Positions 53,984 through 62,520 of a stretch of 64,000 nucleotides of DNA are shown here, one piece after another. The position numbers and the translations under genes are program-made. The stretch covers positions 62,001 to 126,000 of the forward strand of contig NZ_JAJSSH010000012.1 in the NCBI RefSeq assembly GCF_021403115.1, in the 5' to 3' direction. Under the pieces are notes generated by a model that was not told the DNA's origin, did not search any database, and worked only from the letters and a program-made list of their open reading frames with translations. Position 1 is the first letter of the stretch, and the number at the start of each line of letters is the position of its first letter. Source of the stretch: Sphingobium sufflavum. Its GTDB lineage: Bacteria > Pseudomonadota > Alphaproteobacteria > Sphingomonadales > Sphingomonadaceae.

Positions 53984-54140
53984 CAGGCGTTTCTCCCAGG
54001 GGTTATTCTATGCTGCCAGCTCGCTTTTGTCCCTGTGTGTGGGCTGACGGTGCTGTCGGCGTTTTCTAGCGCTCAACGTTCGATCACTGGCAACTGAAGC
54101 TGCGTTTGCGCCGCGACCGCCGCCTGGAGAGGAACCGGAC

Positions 54141-54377
54141 TCATCCCCCTATCGGAGATGAGTCCTTCCGGTCCTTCGCCGGGTAGTCCTCGGGTTTAAC
54201 GATGCCGACATTGGGCCGGTCCTCAACCTCAGCGGGCTTTTCGGCAGCGCCTGTGGTGGGATCATTAGTCTCCGAGTCAGGTCGAGCATCTCCGAGAGGG
54301 CCGCGGGCACCATCATTGCGAGAGATCTCCTCTCGTGAACGGCTCACGTTCTCATCGTCCTTCGCGCTATCGATCAT
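54141..54377 (-). CDS. Small acidic hypothetical protein, EcfG-regulated
   Basis: A 78-aa protein, rich in Asp, Glu and Pro, without hydrophobic segments and probably disordered (RNDGARGPLGDARPDSETND). No family is recognised. An exact EcfG promoter ends 24 bases upstream of its start, so it is expected to be made under general stress. Such small hydrophilic proteins are common in alphaproteobacterial stress regulons. Confidence 0.68.
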   Translation of the reverse strand: MIDSAKDDENVSRSREEISRNDGARGPLGDARPDSETNDPTTGAAEKPAEVEDRPNVGIVKPEDYPAKDRKDSSPIGG

Positions 54378-54400
54378 GCTGGGTCTCCTATCGAAGCAGC

Positions 54401-54425
54401 AACGACGGGCATCCGACAGCGTTCC
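54401..54425 (-). promoter_or_regulatory. EcfG-type general stress promoter
   Basis: On the minus strand GGAAC, 16 bases, CGTT matches the consensus exactly and ends 24 bases before the start of the acidic protein at 54377. Confidence 0.75.
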
Positions 54426-54571
54426 CGCATTAGGTTAGCCAAGGCGATCGAACGGAGTCAGCACCCGACGACAGGGCGAAGGTTTTTGGTTCTGTTTTCT
54501 GACACTTAACCGAAAGCATAGGGTCCGAGCCCATCGCTTGACCGCAGCCCGATTGACTCGCGTGCGGGAGG

Positions 54572-54586
54572 GAACAAAAGAAGAAC
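54572..54586 (+). promoter_or_regulatory. LexA box upstream of imuA remnant
   Basis: GAAC, seven bases, GAAC matches the alphaproteobacterial LexA direct-repeat box. It lies 37 bases before the imuA start. imuA-imuB-dnaE2 mutagenesis cassettes are LexA-controlled in many alphaproteobacteria, so this is probably functional or was until recently. Confidence 0.72.
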
Positions 54587-54623
54587 ATGATTCTACTGCG
54601 CACGCCTGGAAAGGAGGCCCGTC

Positions 54624-55225
54624 ATGACACAGATAGGCCCGCGGCCTGCAATTTCAGCACTGCGCGAGAAGATCGCGCGCATCGAATCGGCAGACCGCCG
54701 ATCTAACGGAGCGTTGCCGTTTGGCGTGGAGACTGTCGATCGGCGGTTGCCAGGTGGCGGCCTGGCGCTGGGGGCTCTGCACGAAATTGCTGGCGGATCC
54801 GGAGGAGCTGTAGACGCCGCCGCACCCGCGCTGTTCGCCGCGGGCATCGTCGCTCGACTGCCTGGCCAGATATTGTGGTGCATGACGGAGGCGGACTTAT
54901 TCGCCCCTGCCCTCGCACAAGCTGGTCTGGACCCAGACCGTGTCATCTACTTTCATGCCGGGGACGAGGTTTCGCTGCTGACAGCATTCGAGGAAGGGCT
55001 GCGGCATGGCGGGCTTTCAGCGGTGGTGGCGGAAGTGAGGCGACTTTCGATGAAGGCATCCCGGCGCCTCCAGCTTGCCGCCGAAGCCAGCGGCACGGTC
55101 GCGATTGCGCTGCGAAGATGGAAGCGGCTCGCTGAAGCATCTGACTTCGGACAACCGACCGCATCTGCCACCCGATGGCGAGTAACCCCGGTCCCCTCCA
55201 CTGCCCTCCCTGTCGCCGGCGTCGG
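54624..55225 (+). pseudogene. imuA: Truncated imuA (SOS mutagenesis RecA-like protein)
   Basis: From ATG 54624 about 200 residues match ImuA: ALREKIARIESADRR, LPFGVETVDRRLPGGGLALG, LHEIAGG and LCMTEADLF-like WCMTEADLFAPALAQAG, then ASRRLQLAAEASGTVAIALRRW and [20 protein letters not shown]. From about 55215 the reading frame no longer fits the family and runs into an unrelated frame (dnaE2 sequence). The normal C-terminus and the imuB gene that should follow are missing. The remaining 246-aa frame is a chimera. LexA box upstream. Confidence 0.85.
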
Positions 55226-55386
55226 CCGACACCGAAGGTCTCAACCTCAACATGGAAGACCGCCGGCTGCGGCTGACGCTGGAACTGGCGCAGGAACTGA
55301 TGGGAACGCCGCGTCACCTTTCGCAGCATCCCGGCGGGTTCGTGCTGACGCGCGACCGGCTTGACGAACTGGTGCCGATCTCATGA
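55226..55386 (+). pseudogene. dnaE2 (imuC) fragment
   Basis: In the frame shifted by one from imuA, the sequence reads [20 protein letters not shown] and [19 protein letters not shown], then stops. [14 protein letters not shown] and LDELVPI belong to the error-prone DNA polymerase DnaE2, from the middle of the catalytic part. Roughly 50 residues remain of about 1000. In normal cassettes imuB and dnaE2 follow imuA, so the order is kept but most of the DNA is gone. Confidence 0.82.
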
Positions 55387-55550
55387 CCTGCGTCCAGATG
55401 GGCACCATTGAATTTCATGGCTGGGGCGCGCGGATCGAGGATGTCGAGAAGGCGGACCGGCTCGTATTCGACCTCGATCCCGATGAAGGGCTCGACTTCA
55501 AGGATGTGGTCTCCGCCGCCTTGCATGTGCAGGACGTGCTGGCGCAGATG
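55383..55550 (+). pseudogene. ligD polymerase-domain fragment fused in frame to tetR
   Basis: ATG 55383 overlaps the dnaE2 fragment stop (ATGA). The frame reads CVQMGTIEFHGWGARIEDV and RLVFDLDPDEGLDFKDVV. QMGTIE-HxWG and the metal-binding DLDPDEG motif are those of the LigD polymerase (primase-type) domain in non-homologous end joining. About 56 residues remain before the sequence passes, without a frame change, into a TetR-type regulator. Confidence 0.82.
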
Positions 55551-56006
55551 CGCGAGATCACTGACGCAGCGGAGGTCGGCTATGCGACATTCTTCCGCCA
55601 CTATACCGACAAGGAAGGGCTGTTGTACGATCTGGCGGCCGGGGAGATCGACAAGCTCCTCACCATGACACTGCCCCTGCTGTACACCGTCGAACCGCAG
55701 CCATCCACGCAAGCGCTGTGCGCCTATGTCTGGAGCAAGCGTGTTATCTGGTCGGCGCTGCTGACCGGCGGGGCAGCGAGTATCCTCAAGGATGAATTTA
55801 ACCGGCAGGCGCAGGAGGTGGCCGCCCGGCACAGCAACGTCGAAACGCGGCTTCCCGGCGACCTGGCGGTCGTGTTTTCCGTTTCGGCAGCGGTTGAGGT
55901 CATTGCCTGGTGGCTGAAGCAGCCAGATCCTGTCTCCGTCAAGGAAATGGCGGAAATCATGCACGGCCTCATCGTTGAACCCTGCATGGGGAAATGGCGT
56001 AAATAG
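55551..56006 (+). pseudogene. TetR-family regulator lacking its N-terminal DNA-binding part
   Basis: After the LigD fragment the frame continues EITDAAEVGYATFFRHYTDK, the end of a TetR helix-turn-helix, and then about 130 residues of the ligand-binding helical domain (LPGDLAVVFSVSAAVEVIAW, VKEMAEIMHGLI). The first helices of the HTH are absent, so DNA binding should be lost. The full in-frame ORF (55383-56006, 207 aa) is a LigD-TetR chimera. Whether it is made is unknown. Confidence 0.82.
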
Positions 56007-56743
56007 CATTGATCGCGGCATTCTTGTACTCAACAGCCGGATATGCTCGCGATCCACTCCACCCCGTTTAGGGCGAAGACGGTCCGCGCTTGGAGATGCA
56101 AAATTGCCATCAGATCGTGGTCTGCATTAATCCGATAAGGCGCCTGCACGGTCCAGAGTTTCTCGCACCGGTGTAAGCGCTGGAAAATGACCCTGCCTGT
56201 CTGCTGCCGCCCAAGAAGGAAGGCGCGGACCATTGCCTTTGTATCGCGGGTTATGGACGACGCGGGGTTTTCGGAACGGATCGGGCTCTGGTGTACACCA
56301 AATCCGACGGAATGCCGCTGCGAGAGGCACGATCAGATGTGCTAGGTTCAGAGCCGAAATTACAGCGTGGCCAGACAGCTGTTTCGTACCGGAGCTGAGC
56401 TGATCGATCAGGCCGTTTTGAAATGAACGACTGCGCAAATCATCGACGAAGTAAGCTATATGCGGCGTAACCAACCCTCTTTGAGGATCGAGGGCGGGCT
56501 GGCAGCTATGGTGCCTACCCATGGCGTCGGACCAAAATTTGGGCAGCATGGCGGACAGGTGACCGCAACCAATATTGGGCTGGCGTTAAAATTTGCGGCA
56601 GCAATTGCGGCGCTCGCACGACGAGTAAATTTTGCTTCCGGCGAGCTGCAACGCCGTCGTGTTCGCGGGTAGATTGCAAATTGCTCTTGCTCTGCAAGGC
56701 GATGTCCCGCCATTCACCATCATCTTTAGTTGGAGTGATCGGT
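56007..56743. other. Region without a supported gene
   Basis: In this 737-base region, minus frames at 56030-56233 and 56127-56549 contain protein-like stretches (AHLIVPLAAAFRR, YRINADHDLMAILHL) but in conflicting frames, as expected for a decayed gene. I cannot name it. It follows the fragment mosaic. Confidence 0.4.
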
Positions 56744-57583
56744 ATGCGTATTCTGGCAACGACGGCGGCTATGTTGCTCACGGCAACGGGGCATGCGCAG
56801 GTTGCCCCGGCGGGAGCAGGGCCTGAAAGCGCCCGGCCTGCTGCTCCTGTCGGTTGGAGTGTCACGGTCGGCGTTGCGCCAGTGCTGAGCCCGGCGTGGC
56901 AGGGAAGCCGTGATATGACCCTGTCCCTCTTCCCTGACCTGCGCGTCAACTATGGGGATATTCTCTTCGCCTCCGTGCCCGATGGCATCGGGTGGAATGC
57001 GATCAACGAGGGCGGGTGGCGCGCTGGCCCTCTGGCCAAAATCCGATTTGGACGGGACGAGAATGACGGTGGCTCGCCGTTCCTGATCGCTGGCGGGAGC
57101 GATGCCCTGGTGGGCATGGGCAACGTGACGGCAGCCGGTGAAGTGGGCGGCTTTGTCGAAAAGACTTTTGGGCCCCGGCGGGAGTGGCGTGTGCGTGGTG
57201 AAGTCAGGCAGGGCTTTGGCGGGCACCAGGGCCTGGTAGCGGATGCATCGGTCAGCTATCGTATGCGGGTCGGGCGCAGCAGTGTCAGCTTTGGCCCACG
57301 GGCGACTGCGGCCAGCGCCGATTTCATGCAAACCTATTTTGGAGTCGATGCCGGACAGTCCCTGCGTACGGGGCTTGTCCCGTACAGGGTCGGCGGAGGC
57401 CTATTGTCCTATGGCATAGGCGGGGCGGTGGTTCGGCCTTTGGACCGCCGCAATGTGCTGACCCTCTTCACCAGCTTCGAGCGTCTGGGCGGAGCGCCCG
57501 CGCAATCGTCGCTAATCCGCGACCGCGGGCAACGCAATCAGTTTACGCTAGGCCTCGGCTATGGATTTCGTTTCGGTCTTTAG
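56744..57583 (+). CDS. MipA/OmpV-family outer-membrane protein
   Basis: A 279-aa protein from ATG 56744 (MRILATTAAMLLTATGHAQ), a clear signal peptide start; the longer frame from 56681 adds a non-signal leader. The mature part fits MipA/OmpV: GWSVTVGVAPVLSPAWQGS, LFPDLRVNYGDILFAS, beta strands with GPLAKIRFGRDE and the Phe-rich C-terminal strand LGYGFRFGL. It forms a barrel in the outer membrane, possibly scaffolding or involved in stress or envelope adaptation. The stop overlaps the convergent gene at 57580. Confidence 0.9.
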   Translation: MRILATTAAMLLTATGHAQVAPAGAGPESARPAAPVGWSVTVGVAPVLSPAWQGSRDMTLSLFPDLRVNYGDILFASVPDGIGWNAINEGGWRAGPLAKIRFGRDENDGGSPFLIAGGSDALVGMGNVTAAGEVGGFVEKTFGPRREWRVRGEVRQGFGGHQGLVADASVSYRMRVGRSSVSFGPRATAASADFMQTYFGVDAGQSLRTGLVPYRVGGGLLSYGIGGAVVRPLDRRNVLTLFTSFERLGGAPAQSSLIRDRGQRNQFTLGLGYGFRFGL

Positions 57584-58386
57584 CGTCGCCCTGGGGCAGC
57601 GAACCAGTGGCTAGTGCGGCCACCTCGCAGCCCGATCGCGGTCGCGCCTATGACGAGTAGCGCCGCCAATCCAGCGCCCAGCGCAACGGGTGTCGCCTGT
57701 TGGCCGCCTGCGGCGTAGATGGCGGCCAGAGCCCATAGAAAGACAAGCGCAAATGGCGGGTTGCCAAAGGACGAAATCAACGCACCGGCGGCGATCAACC
57801 CGCCTATGACCAGCAGGGCCGCTGCGATCATCGGCGTCGCACTGCCACCCTCGACGCCATGGAAACGGAGCGCCGCTGCGACATTGACGATGGATGCGAC
57901 GCTGAGCCAACTTGCGAGCGCGCTCAGCGGCAACACGGCGCACCACCGCTCGCCAGCGGTGAATGGCGATCGCCATAGCGCAAACGTCCGAAAGATCCTC
58001 AGCAGGCAAGCGAGCGTGAAGAAGATTATCACTACCGATAACGCGGTGAGCCCAGCGCTCTGGGTGTAGAGAGCCCATAGCGCGTTACCCAAAAAGGCAA
58101 GCGCTGCGAGCCATCTCAGTTCCCTCGCCAGCATGCTGTCACGCTGCGACGGAAGCGCCTGATGCACGGCGAAAACGAGCGAGCCGGTATAAAGAGCGCC
58201 CCAGATGGAGAAGGCCCATCCCGCCGGGGTGATCAATGTGCGGACGGCATCCGACTGATCACCGATTGGCTGACCGATGCCCAGAGCGGGCAAGGTTGGT
58301 GTGAGGATCTGCAACACTGCGCATAGGAGCGGCGCCGCACGGGATAGGGATGAGACGCGGTCTGCGAGAGCTGAAACGGTGGCCAT
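57580..58386 (-). CDS. Multi-pass membrane protein, TspO/MBR-related (tentative)
   Basis: A 268-aa protein with about seven transmembrane segments. ITPAGWAFSIWGALYTGSLV has the Trp-rich feature of TspO/MBR-like bacterial proteins, and later FALVFLWALAAIYAAGG and SVASIVNVAAALRFHG are also hydrophobic. It is longer than classical TspO (about 160 aa), so a distinct subgroup is likely. The 250 bases beyond its start to 58637 contain nothing that I can support. Confidence 0.75.
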   Translation of the reverse strand: MATVSALADRVSSLSRAAPLLCAVLQILTPTLPALGIGQPIGDQSDAVRTLITPAGWAFSIWGALYTGSLVFAVHQALPSQRDSMLARELRWLAALAFLGNALWALYTQSAGLTALSVVIIFFTLACLLRIFRTFALWRSPFTAGERWCAVLPLSALASWLSVASIVNVAAALRFHGVEGGSATPMIAAALLVIGGLIAAGALISSFGNPPFALVFLWALAAIYAAGGQQATPVALGAGLAALLVIGATAIGLRGGRTSHWFAAPGRR

Positions 58387-58637
58387 GGCGTTTGAACCCT
58401 CACGAGCTTGGTCGGTTGCATCAAGCCGCAGCGGTGACGCTCAATCACGAACGGCTTGGTGCAGGTCAATCCCTCCCCTGATCAAACCAAGTCGGCGCGG
58501 CAATCGAAACGCAAATTTGGCACGTTTCCGGTACAAAAGCTCTAACGCTGTTGCTCAATGGTCGACAGCTGCCGGACAAGCAGATCGTCTGCAGCTGGGG
58601 ATTGAAAATCGGTGCATGAACGTCTCCAAAGGGTCGG

Positions 58638-59447
58638 TTAGGCCCGCGCCAGTGCGCGGAAGCTCTGAGGCGAATGCCCGGTCAACTCTCGAAAGGCTCG
58701 CGCGAAGGCGCTCTGGTTCTCAAAACCGACATCGGCGGCGATGCGGGCGATGCTGTACCCCGTCTCGGTGAGTGGCTCTACCGCTGCGAGCAGGCGCGCC
58801 CGCCTGCGATACTCGTCCCAGCCCATACCGATCAGCGCCTGACAGCGCCGGCGGAGCGACCGTTCGGACAGGCCCGCCTGGCGCATCGCTTCCTCCATCA
58901 CGGCGCCCGCAGGGTCGCGATGCACATAGGCGAGTGCGCGGGAGAGGGCGGGGTCCGTCGTCGTCGGCAGCGTCAACGGCGCCTGATGGTCGATCCACTC
59001 CCCGCACAGGCAGGCGAAGGCGGTGAAGAAGGCAGAGCCTGTAGCATCCGGTTGCCGATACAATGGCCAGCGTGCCGCTTCCGCGATCATCTCACGCATC
59101 AGCGGCGAGACATGGAGGATGCGCACACCCGTTCCTGCACAGGCCACGCTGCTGGGCGCGAGCAGAACGGAGATCGATCGGATGCGGTGCAGGCTGTTGC
59201 GGTGCCGCGTCCCGGCCGGGACCCAGCCCGCAAGGCTGCGCGGCAACAGGTGGCGGCCATGCTCGTCCTCCAGCTCCATTGCGCCTTCGAACGCATATTG
59301 AAGCTGGTGCATGTCATGATGATGCCAAGGCGAGTCGATGTCATATTCGTCCTGCACGACGGCGCCAGCCGATGCGCGGAGCGCCGGATCGACCAGCGTA
59401 GACAGTCCGACGTCCTGATTGGGATCGATGATCTGTTCCGCCGCCAT
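58638..59447 (-). CDS. AraC-family transcriptional regulator
   Basis: A 269-aa protein. The N-terminal half is cupin-like (DSPWHHHDMHQLQYAFEG, LPRSLAGWVPAGTRH), typical of the AraC ligand-binding domain. The C-terminal HTH pair shows GLSERSLRRRCQALIGMGW and TGYSIARIAADVGFENQSAF, then FRELTGHSPQSFRALA. It is divergent from the cupin and methyltransferase genes, with a 113-base gap, and probably controls them and itself. Ligand unknown. Confidence 0.92.
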   Translation of the reverse strand: MAAEQIIDPNQDVGLSTLVDPALRASAGAVVQDEYDIDSPWHHHDMHQLQYAFEGAMELEDEHGRHLLPRSLAGWVPAGTRHRNSLHRIRSISVLLAPSSVACAGTGVRILHVSPLMREMIAEAARWPLYRQPDATGSAFFTAFACLCGEWIDHQAPLTLPTTTDPALSRALAYVHRDPAGAVMEEAMRQAGLSERSLRRRCQALIGMGWDEYRRRARLLAAVEPLTETGYSIARIAADVGFENQSAFARAFRELTGHSPQSFRALARA

Positions 59448-59560
59448 GTTGGCTTCTCATCCCTATGTCCGTTTGGACGGCAAGATTGGCCGATCGCCGT
59501 GAGACAGTCAAAGGCTCGCATGACATTTGTATCGCATTAGTGGAGAGAAGGAGACGAAGC

Positions 59561-59959
59561 ATGACGATCCGCGTGCACCATGCCGATCAGCTTGGCTGGC
59601 GGAAGATGGACGATATTCCGATGGGCTGGATGCGGGATCATATCGACCCGACCGAGCTTCAGGGTCATTTGGCCTTTCATGAGGCGGGTAGCGATACCGC
59701 CATGCAACTTATGGAGATGCGCCTCGATCCCCAAACGTTGATCGCTCCGCATGCCCATGATGAGGACGAGATATTCTTCGTCGCGGAAGGGTCGCTGCAC
59801 TGGGAGGACAAGGCGTTGGCGGCCGGTGGATCGCTCTATATCCCGGCAGGCACCACCTATTCCTTCCGCACTGGGGAGGCACCGGCACGCCTGCTGAACT
59901 TCCGGGCGCGGGCGGACCATAGTTTCCGTCCCGTAATGCCGAACGACGCGCAAGCATGA
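59561..59959 (+). CDS. Cupin-domain protein
   Basis: A 132-aa protein from ATG 59561 with AGAAGGAGA upstream. Cupin motif 1 is HAHDEDEIFFVAEG (about 68-81) and motif 2 GGSLYIPAGTTYSF, both with the metal His/Glu residues mostly kept. It starts 113 bases from the divergent AraC gene and overlaps the methyltransferase start by four bases (ATGA), so the two are an operon. Its binding partner or substrate is not readable. Confidence 0.9.
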   Translation: MTIRVHHADQLGWRKMDDIPMGWMRDHIDPTELQGHLAFHEAGSDTAMQLMEMRLDPQTLIAPHAHDEDEIFFVAEGSLHWEDKALAAGGSLYIPAGTTYSFRTGEAPARLLNFRARADHSFRPVMPNDAQA

Positions 59960-60753
59960 TCGGCCAGGATACCGGTCAAAACGCCGGCCAGAATGCGCGC
60001 GTCCTCGACCAGTTTACCCGGCAGGCGGAGCCCTATGCTGAACTCGTCAGCGCCCGGCAGTCGCCTCCAAAGTCAGACCCGCTGGTCGATCTGATAGCGC
60101 CGCACTCTGGCCTGCGTGTCCTCGATGTCGGCTGCGGCACGGGCCAGTTCGCGGTGACGATCGCGCCACTGGTGGCCGAAGTCGTCGGGCTGGACCTCAC
60201 TCCCGCCATGCTGGAACAGGCCCAGGAACATGCTGATAGGGTGGGGGTAGACAATATCCGCTGGATGACGGCGGACTCGATCGCCCTGCCGCTGGCGGAT
60301 GGTATGTTTGACGTCGTGGTCAGTCGATCCATGTTCCACCACGCGGCAGATCCGGCTGCCACATTGGCCGAGATGCGGCGCGTCTGCGCGACGGACGGAC
60401 GCATTTTCGTGTCGGACCTGTCGCCCGTCCCCAGCAGGGGCCCCGCCTTCGATGCAATCGAACTGCTGCGCGATCCCTCGCACAAACACGCTCTGCCGAT
60501 GGAGGAGTTACGCATGCTGGGACAGGAGGAAGGCCTGCCGGAGATCGCCCTGCGCACCGGCGCGACCAGCTTGCCGCTCGAAACTGTGCTCGCCACATCC
60601 TTCCCGTCTGATGGCATGTTGGATCATGTCCGGGCGCTACTGGCGCGTGATGCGTCGATGGGTGCTGATATATTCGGCCTGAAGGTGGAGATGCGCGAGC
60701 GCGCGTTATGGGTGACTTACCCGACGACTATCGTCGGGTGGAGAGCGATATGA
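59956..60753 (+). CDS. Class I SAM-dependent methyltransferase (UbiE-like)
   Basis: A 265-aa protein. The SAM motifs are VLDVGCGTGQFAVTIAPL, VVGLDLTPAMLEQA and a later WMTADSIALPLADGMFDVVV, then VSRSMFHHAADPAATLAEM. This matches the Methyltransf_11/UbiE group; the acceptor is unknown. It is translationally coupled to the cupin gene and convergent with the MFS exporter. Regulation by the neighbouring AraC protein is probable. Confidence 0.92.
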   Translation: MIGQDTGQNAGQNARVLDQFTRQAEPYAELVSARQSPPKSDPLVDLIAPHSGLRVLDVGCGTGQFAVTIAPLVAEVVGLDLTPAMLEQAQEHADRVGVDNIRWMTADSIALPLADGMFDVVVSRSMFHHAADPAATLAEMRRVCATDGRIFVSDLSPVPSRGPAFDAIELLRDPSHKHALPMEELRMLGQEEGLPEIALRTGATSLPLETVLATSFPSDGMLDHVRALLARDASMGADIFGLKVEMRERALWVTYPTTIVGWRAI

Positions 60754-60839
60754 TTGCCGGCAAAACCGCTTTCGGTAGGCGTAAGATGCAGTTCAGGAAT
60801 GGATAGCGGACGGTCGGCACCTGGGCAGCGCGAATTGGC

Positions 60840-60862
60840 CGCTGAGTGGCCGCAAAGGGTCG
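60840..60862 (+). repeat. Dispersed intergenic repeat, copy D
   Basis: CGCTGA at 60840 and GGGTCG at 60857 keep the exact spacing of the other copies, preceded by CGGTCGGCACCTGG. It lies between two convergent genes (60753 and 60894). Confidence 0.65.
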
Positions 60863-60893
60863 TCAGATGTATCTGCAAATTTGGCTCGCCGGG

Positions 60894-62156
60894 CTAGAAC
60901 TCTATCTCCCTCAGATCCTCATTGTGCGGGCGGGTGAAAAGGCGGCCCCGCTCTGCCCACAGGACGATCGCCAGAGCGAGCGTGCCGAATCCAAATAGCC
61001 CCAGCGCGAACGGCATGACCGTTCCGTCGAAAGCGCGGCCGACAATGCTCCCCAGGAAACTGGCGATGGCCGTGGTCAGGCACGCCTGAAAGGAGGATGC
61101 CATGCCCGCGCCCTTGGAAAAAGGCTCCATCGAGATCGAGCTGAAATTGGACGAGGTGAAGGCGACACACAGCATCGTCAATGCTTGGAGTATCATGAAG
61201 CTGACCAGACTCTCATGGCCGGAGAAGATAATGCCCAGATGGATCAACGAGAGGGCGATCATCAGGATCACTGCGCCCTGGCTCAATCGGCGCGCCCCGA
61301 CGAGCGAGACAAGGCGGCTGTTGGCAAGACCGCCCAGCCCCATGGTTCCGGCCATCGCAGCGAACGCGAGAGGAAAGATATGGCCCGCATCGAAGACATC
61401 GAACAGGATTTGCTGGATCGACACGATGAATCCAATCATCCCGCTCATCACCACACCGCTCGCCAGCATATAGCCGATGGTCTGGCGTGTGGTCAGGATG
61501 GTGACGACGGATGCGACGATGGATCGGGCGCTGATCGGCATCCGGTTCTCCACCGAGAGGGTTTCGGGCAAGCGGATCATCATCCACAACAGCACCATCA
61601 GGGCGAGGATGGACAGGGCCCAGAAAATCCAGCGCCACGGAGCTACCCACAGGATCGCCTGCCCAAAGCTCGGCGCAAGCACCGGGATAATCATGAAGAT
61701 GGAGAAGATTAACGACATCACGCGCGCCATCGCATCGCCATGGAAACGGTCGCGGATGATGCTGACGGTGATGACCCGGCTCGCACCCGCAAAGAATCCC
61801 GCCAGCCCCCGCCCGACCAGCAGCATGGAGAAGCTGGGTGCGATGGCGCAGGCAATCGACGCCGCTATGAATAGCGCGGTGGCGCCACCGAGAACCGGTT
61901 TGCGTCCGAACCGGTCGGACAGAACGCCGAACAATAGCGAGCCGATACCCGTCCCCAGGAAATATATGCTGATTATCAACTGCCTGTCATTGGGATGCGG
62001 CACCCTCAGATCCTGGGCAATGGCGGGCAAAGCCGGAAGCATCGGATCGATCGAGAGCGCGTTCATTGCCATCAGCGCTGCACACAGCAGGACGAATTCG
62101 CGGAAGCGGATGTCGGGACGGGTAGGAGCCATCGCGGCAGGATATTGGTGGGCCAT
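60894..62156 (-). CDS. MFS multidrug exporter, Bcr/CflA type
   Basis: A 420-aa inner-membrane protein from ATG 62156 (MAHQYPAAM); the longer frame to 62372 has no MFS sequence. Twelve hydrophobic segments are present. The DHA1/Bcr signature is GVLSDRFGRKPVLGG (motif A), RGLAGFFAGASRV and SFGQAILWVAPWRWIFW. An early Asp in SIDPMLPALPAI is typical of this group. It probably exports drugs or metabolites by H+ antiport. Its regulator is not evident. Confidence 0.93.
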   Translation of the reverse strand: MAHQYPAAMAPTRPDIRFREFVLLCAALMAMNALSIDPMLPALPAIAQDLRVPHPNDRQLIISIYFLGTGIGSLLFGVLSDRFGRKPVLGGATALFIAASIACAIAPSFSMLLVGRGLAGFFAGASRVITVSIIRDRFHGDAMARVMSLIFSIFMIIPVLAPSFGQAILWVAPWRWIFWALSILALMVLLWMMIRLPETLSVENRMPISARSIVASVVTILTTRQTIGYMLASGVVMSGMIGFIVSIQQILFDVFDAGHIFPLAFAAMAGTMGLGGLANSRLVSLVGARRLSQGAVILMIALSLIHLGIIFSGHESLVSFMILQALTMLCVAFTSSNFSSISMEPFSKGAGMASSFQACLTTAIASFLGSIVGRAFDGTVMPFALGLFGFGTLALAIVLWAERGRLFTRPHNEDLREIEF

Positions 62157-62520
62157 GTCGGCCTCTATGGAAACAAAGGCAAATCGGCACCAGCGCAGAT
62201 TGGAACGCCGCGTAATTGTCATGGCCTCGATATGCCACGCGTTTGGTTCTGCTGTACGGAAAGCCGGAAACGGCTCGAAGCGTAGGCGAAAGAACTGGAC
62301 CGGACAATCAAGCAATTCGGAGCACTGCGAAACGGCCTTGAGCATGCTGTCGTATGTCCCGCTTCCAGCCACATGGAGTGCCCTTCATTTCGCCGGTTGC
62401 TAAAGATCGCTGCGGCCCGTGCCGGCAGGTCCCGTCCCGGCAGCCACCGTTCCAGGCCATCCTTCAAAATCTAGGCTGCGAGATCATATCGGAAGCATAT
62501 GAGTCGACCGATTTGCCGCA
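62157..62520. other. Intergenic region, no gene seen
   Basis: Between the MFS start and the mscS stop lie 364 bases with short frames on both strands and no motif or ribosome binding site that I can support. The MFS promoter should lie here. Confidence 0.4.

Noticed and set aside
55383-56006. Intact TetR regulator gene
   Set aside because: The N-terminal helices of the HTH are missing and replaced by LigD sequence.
56127-56549. 140-aa minus frame in the gap after the fragment mosaic
   Set aside because: Protein-like stretches occur but conflict with other frames and give no family; it is more likely a decayed gene than an intact one.
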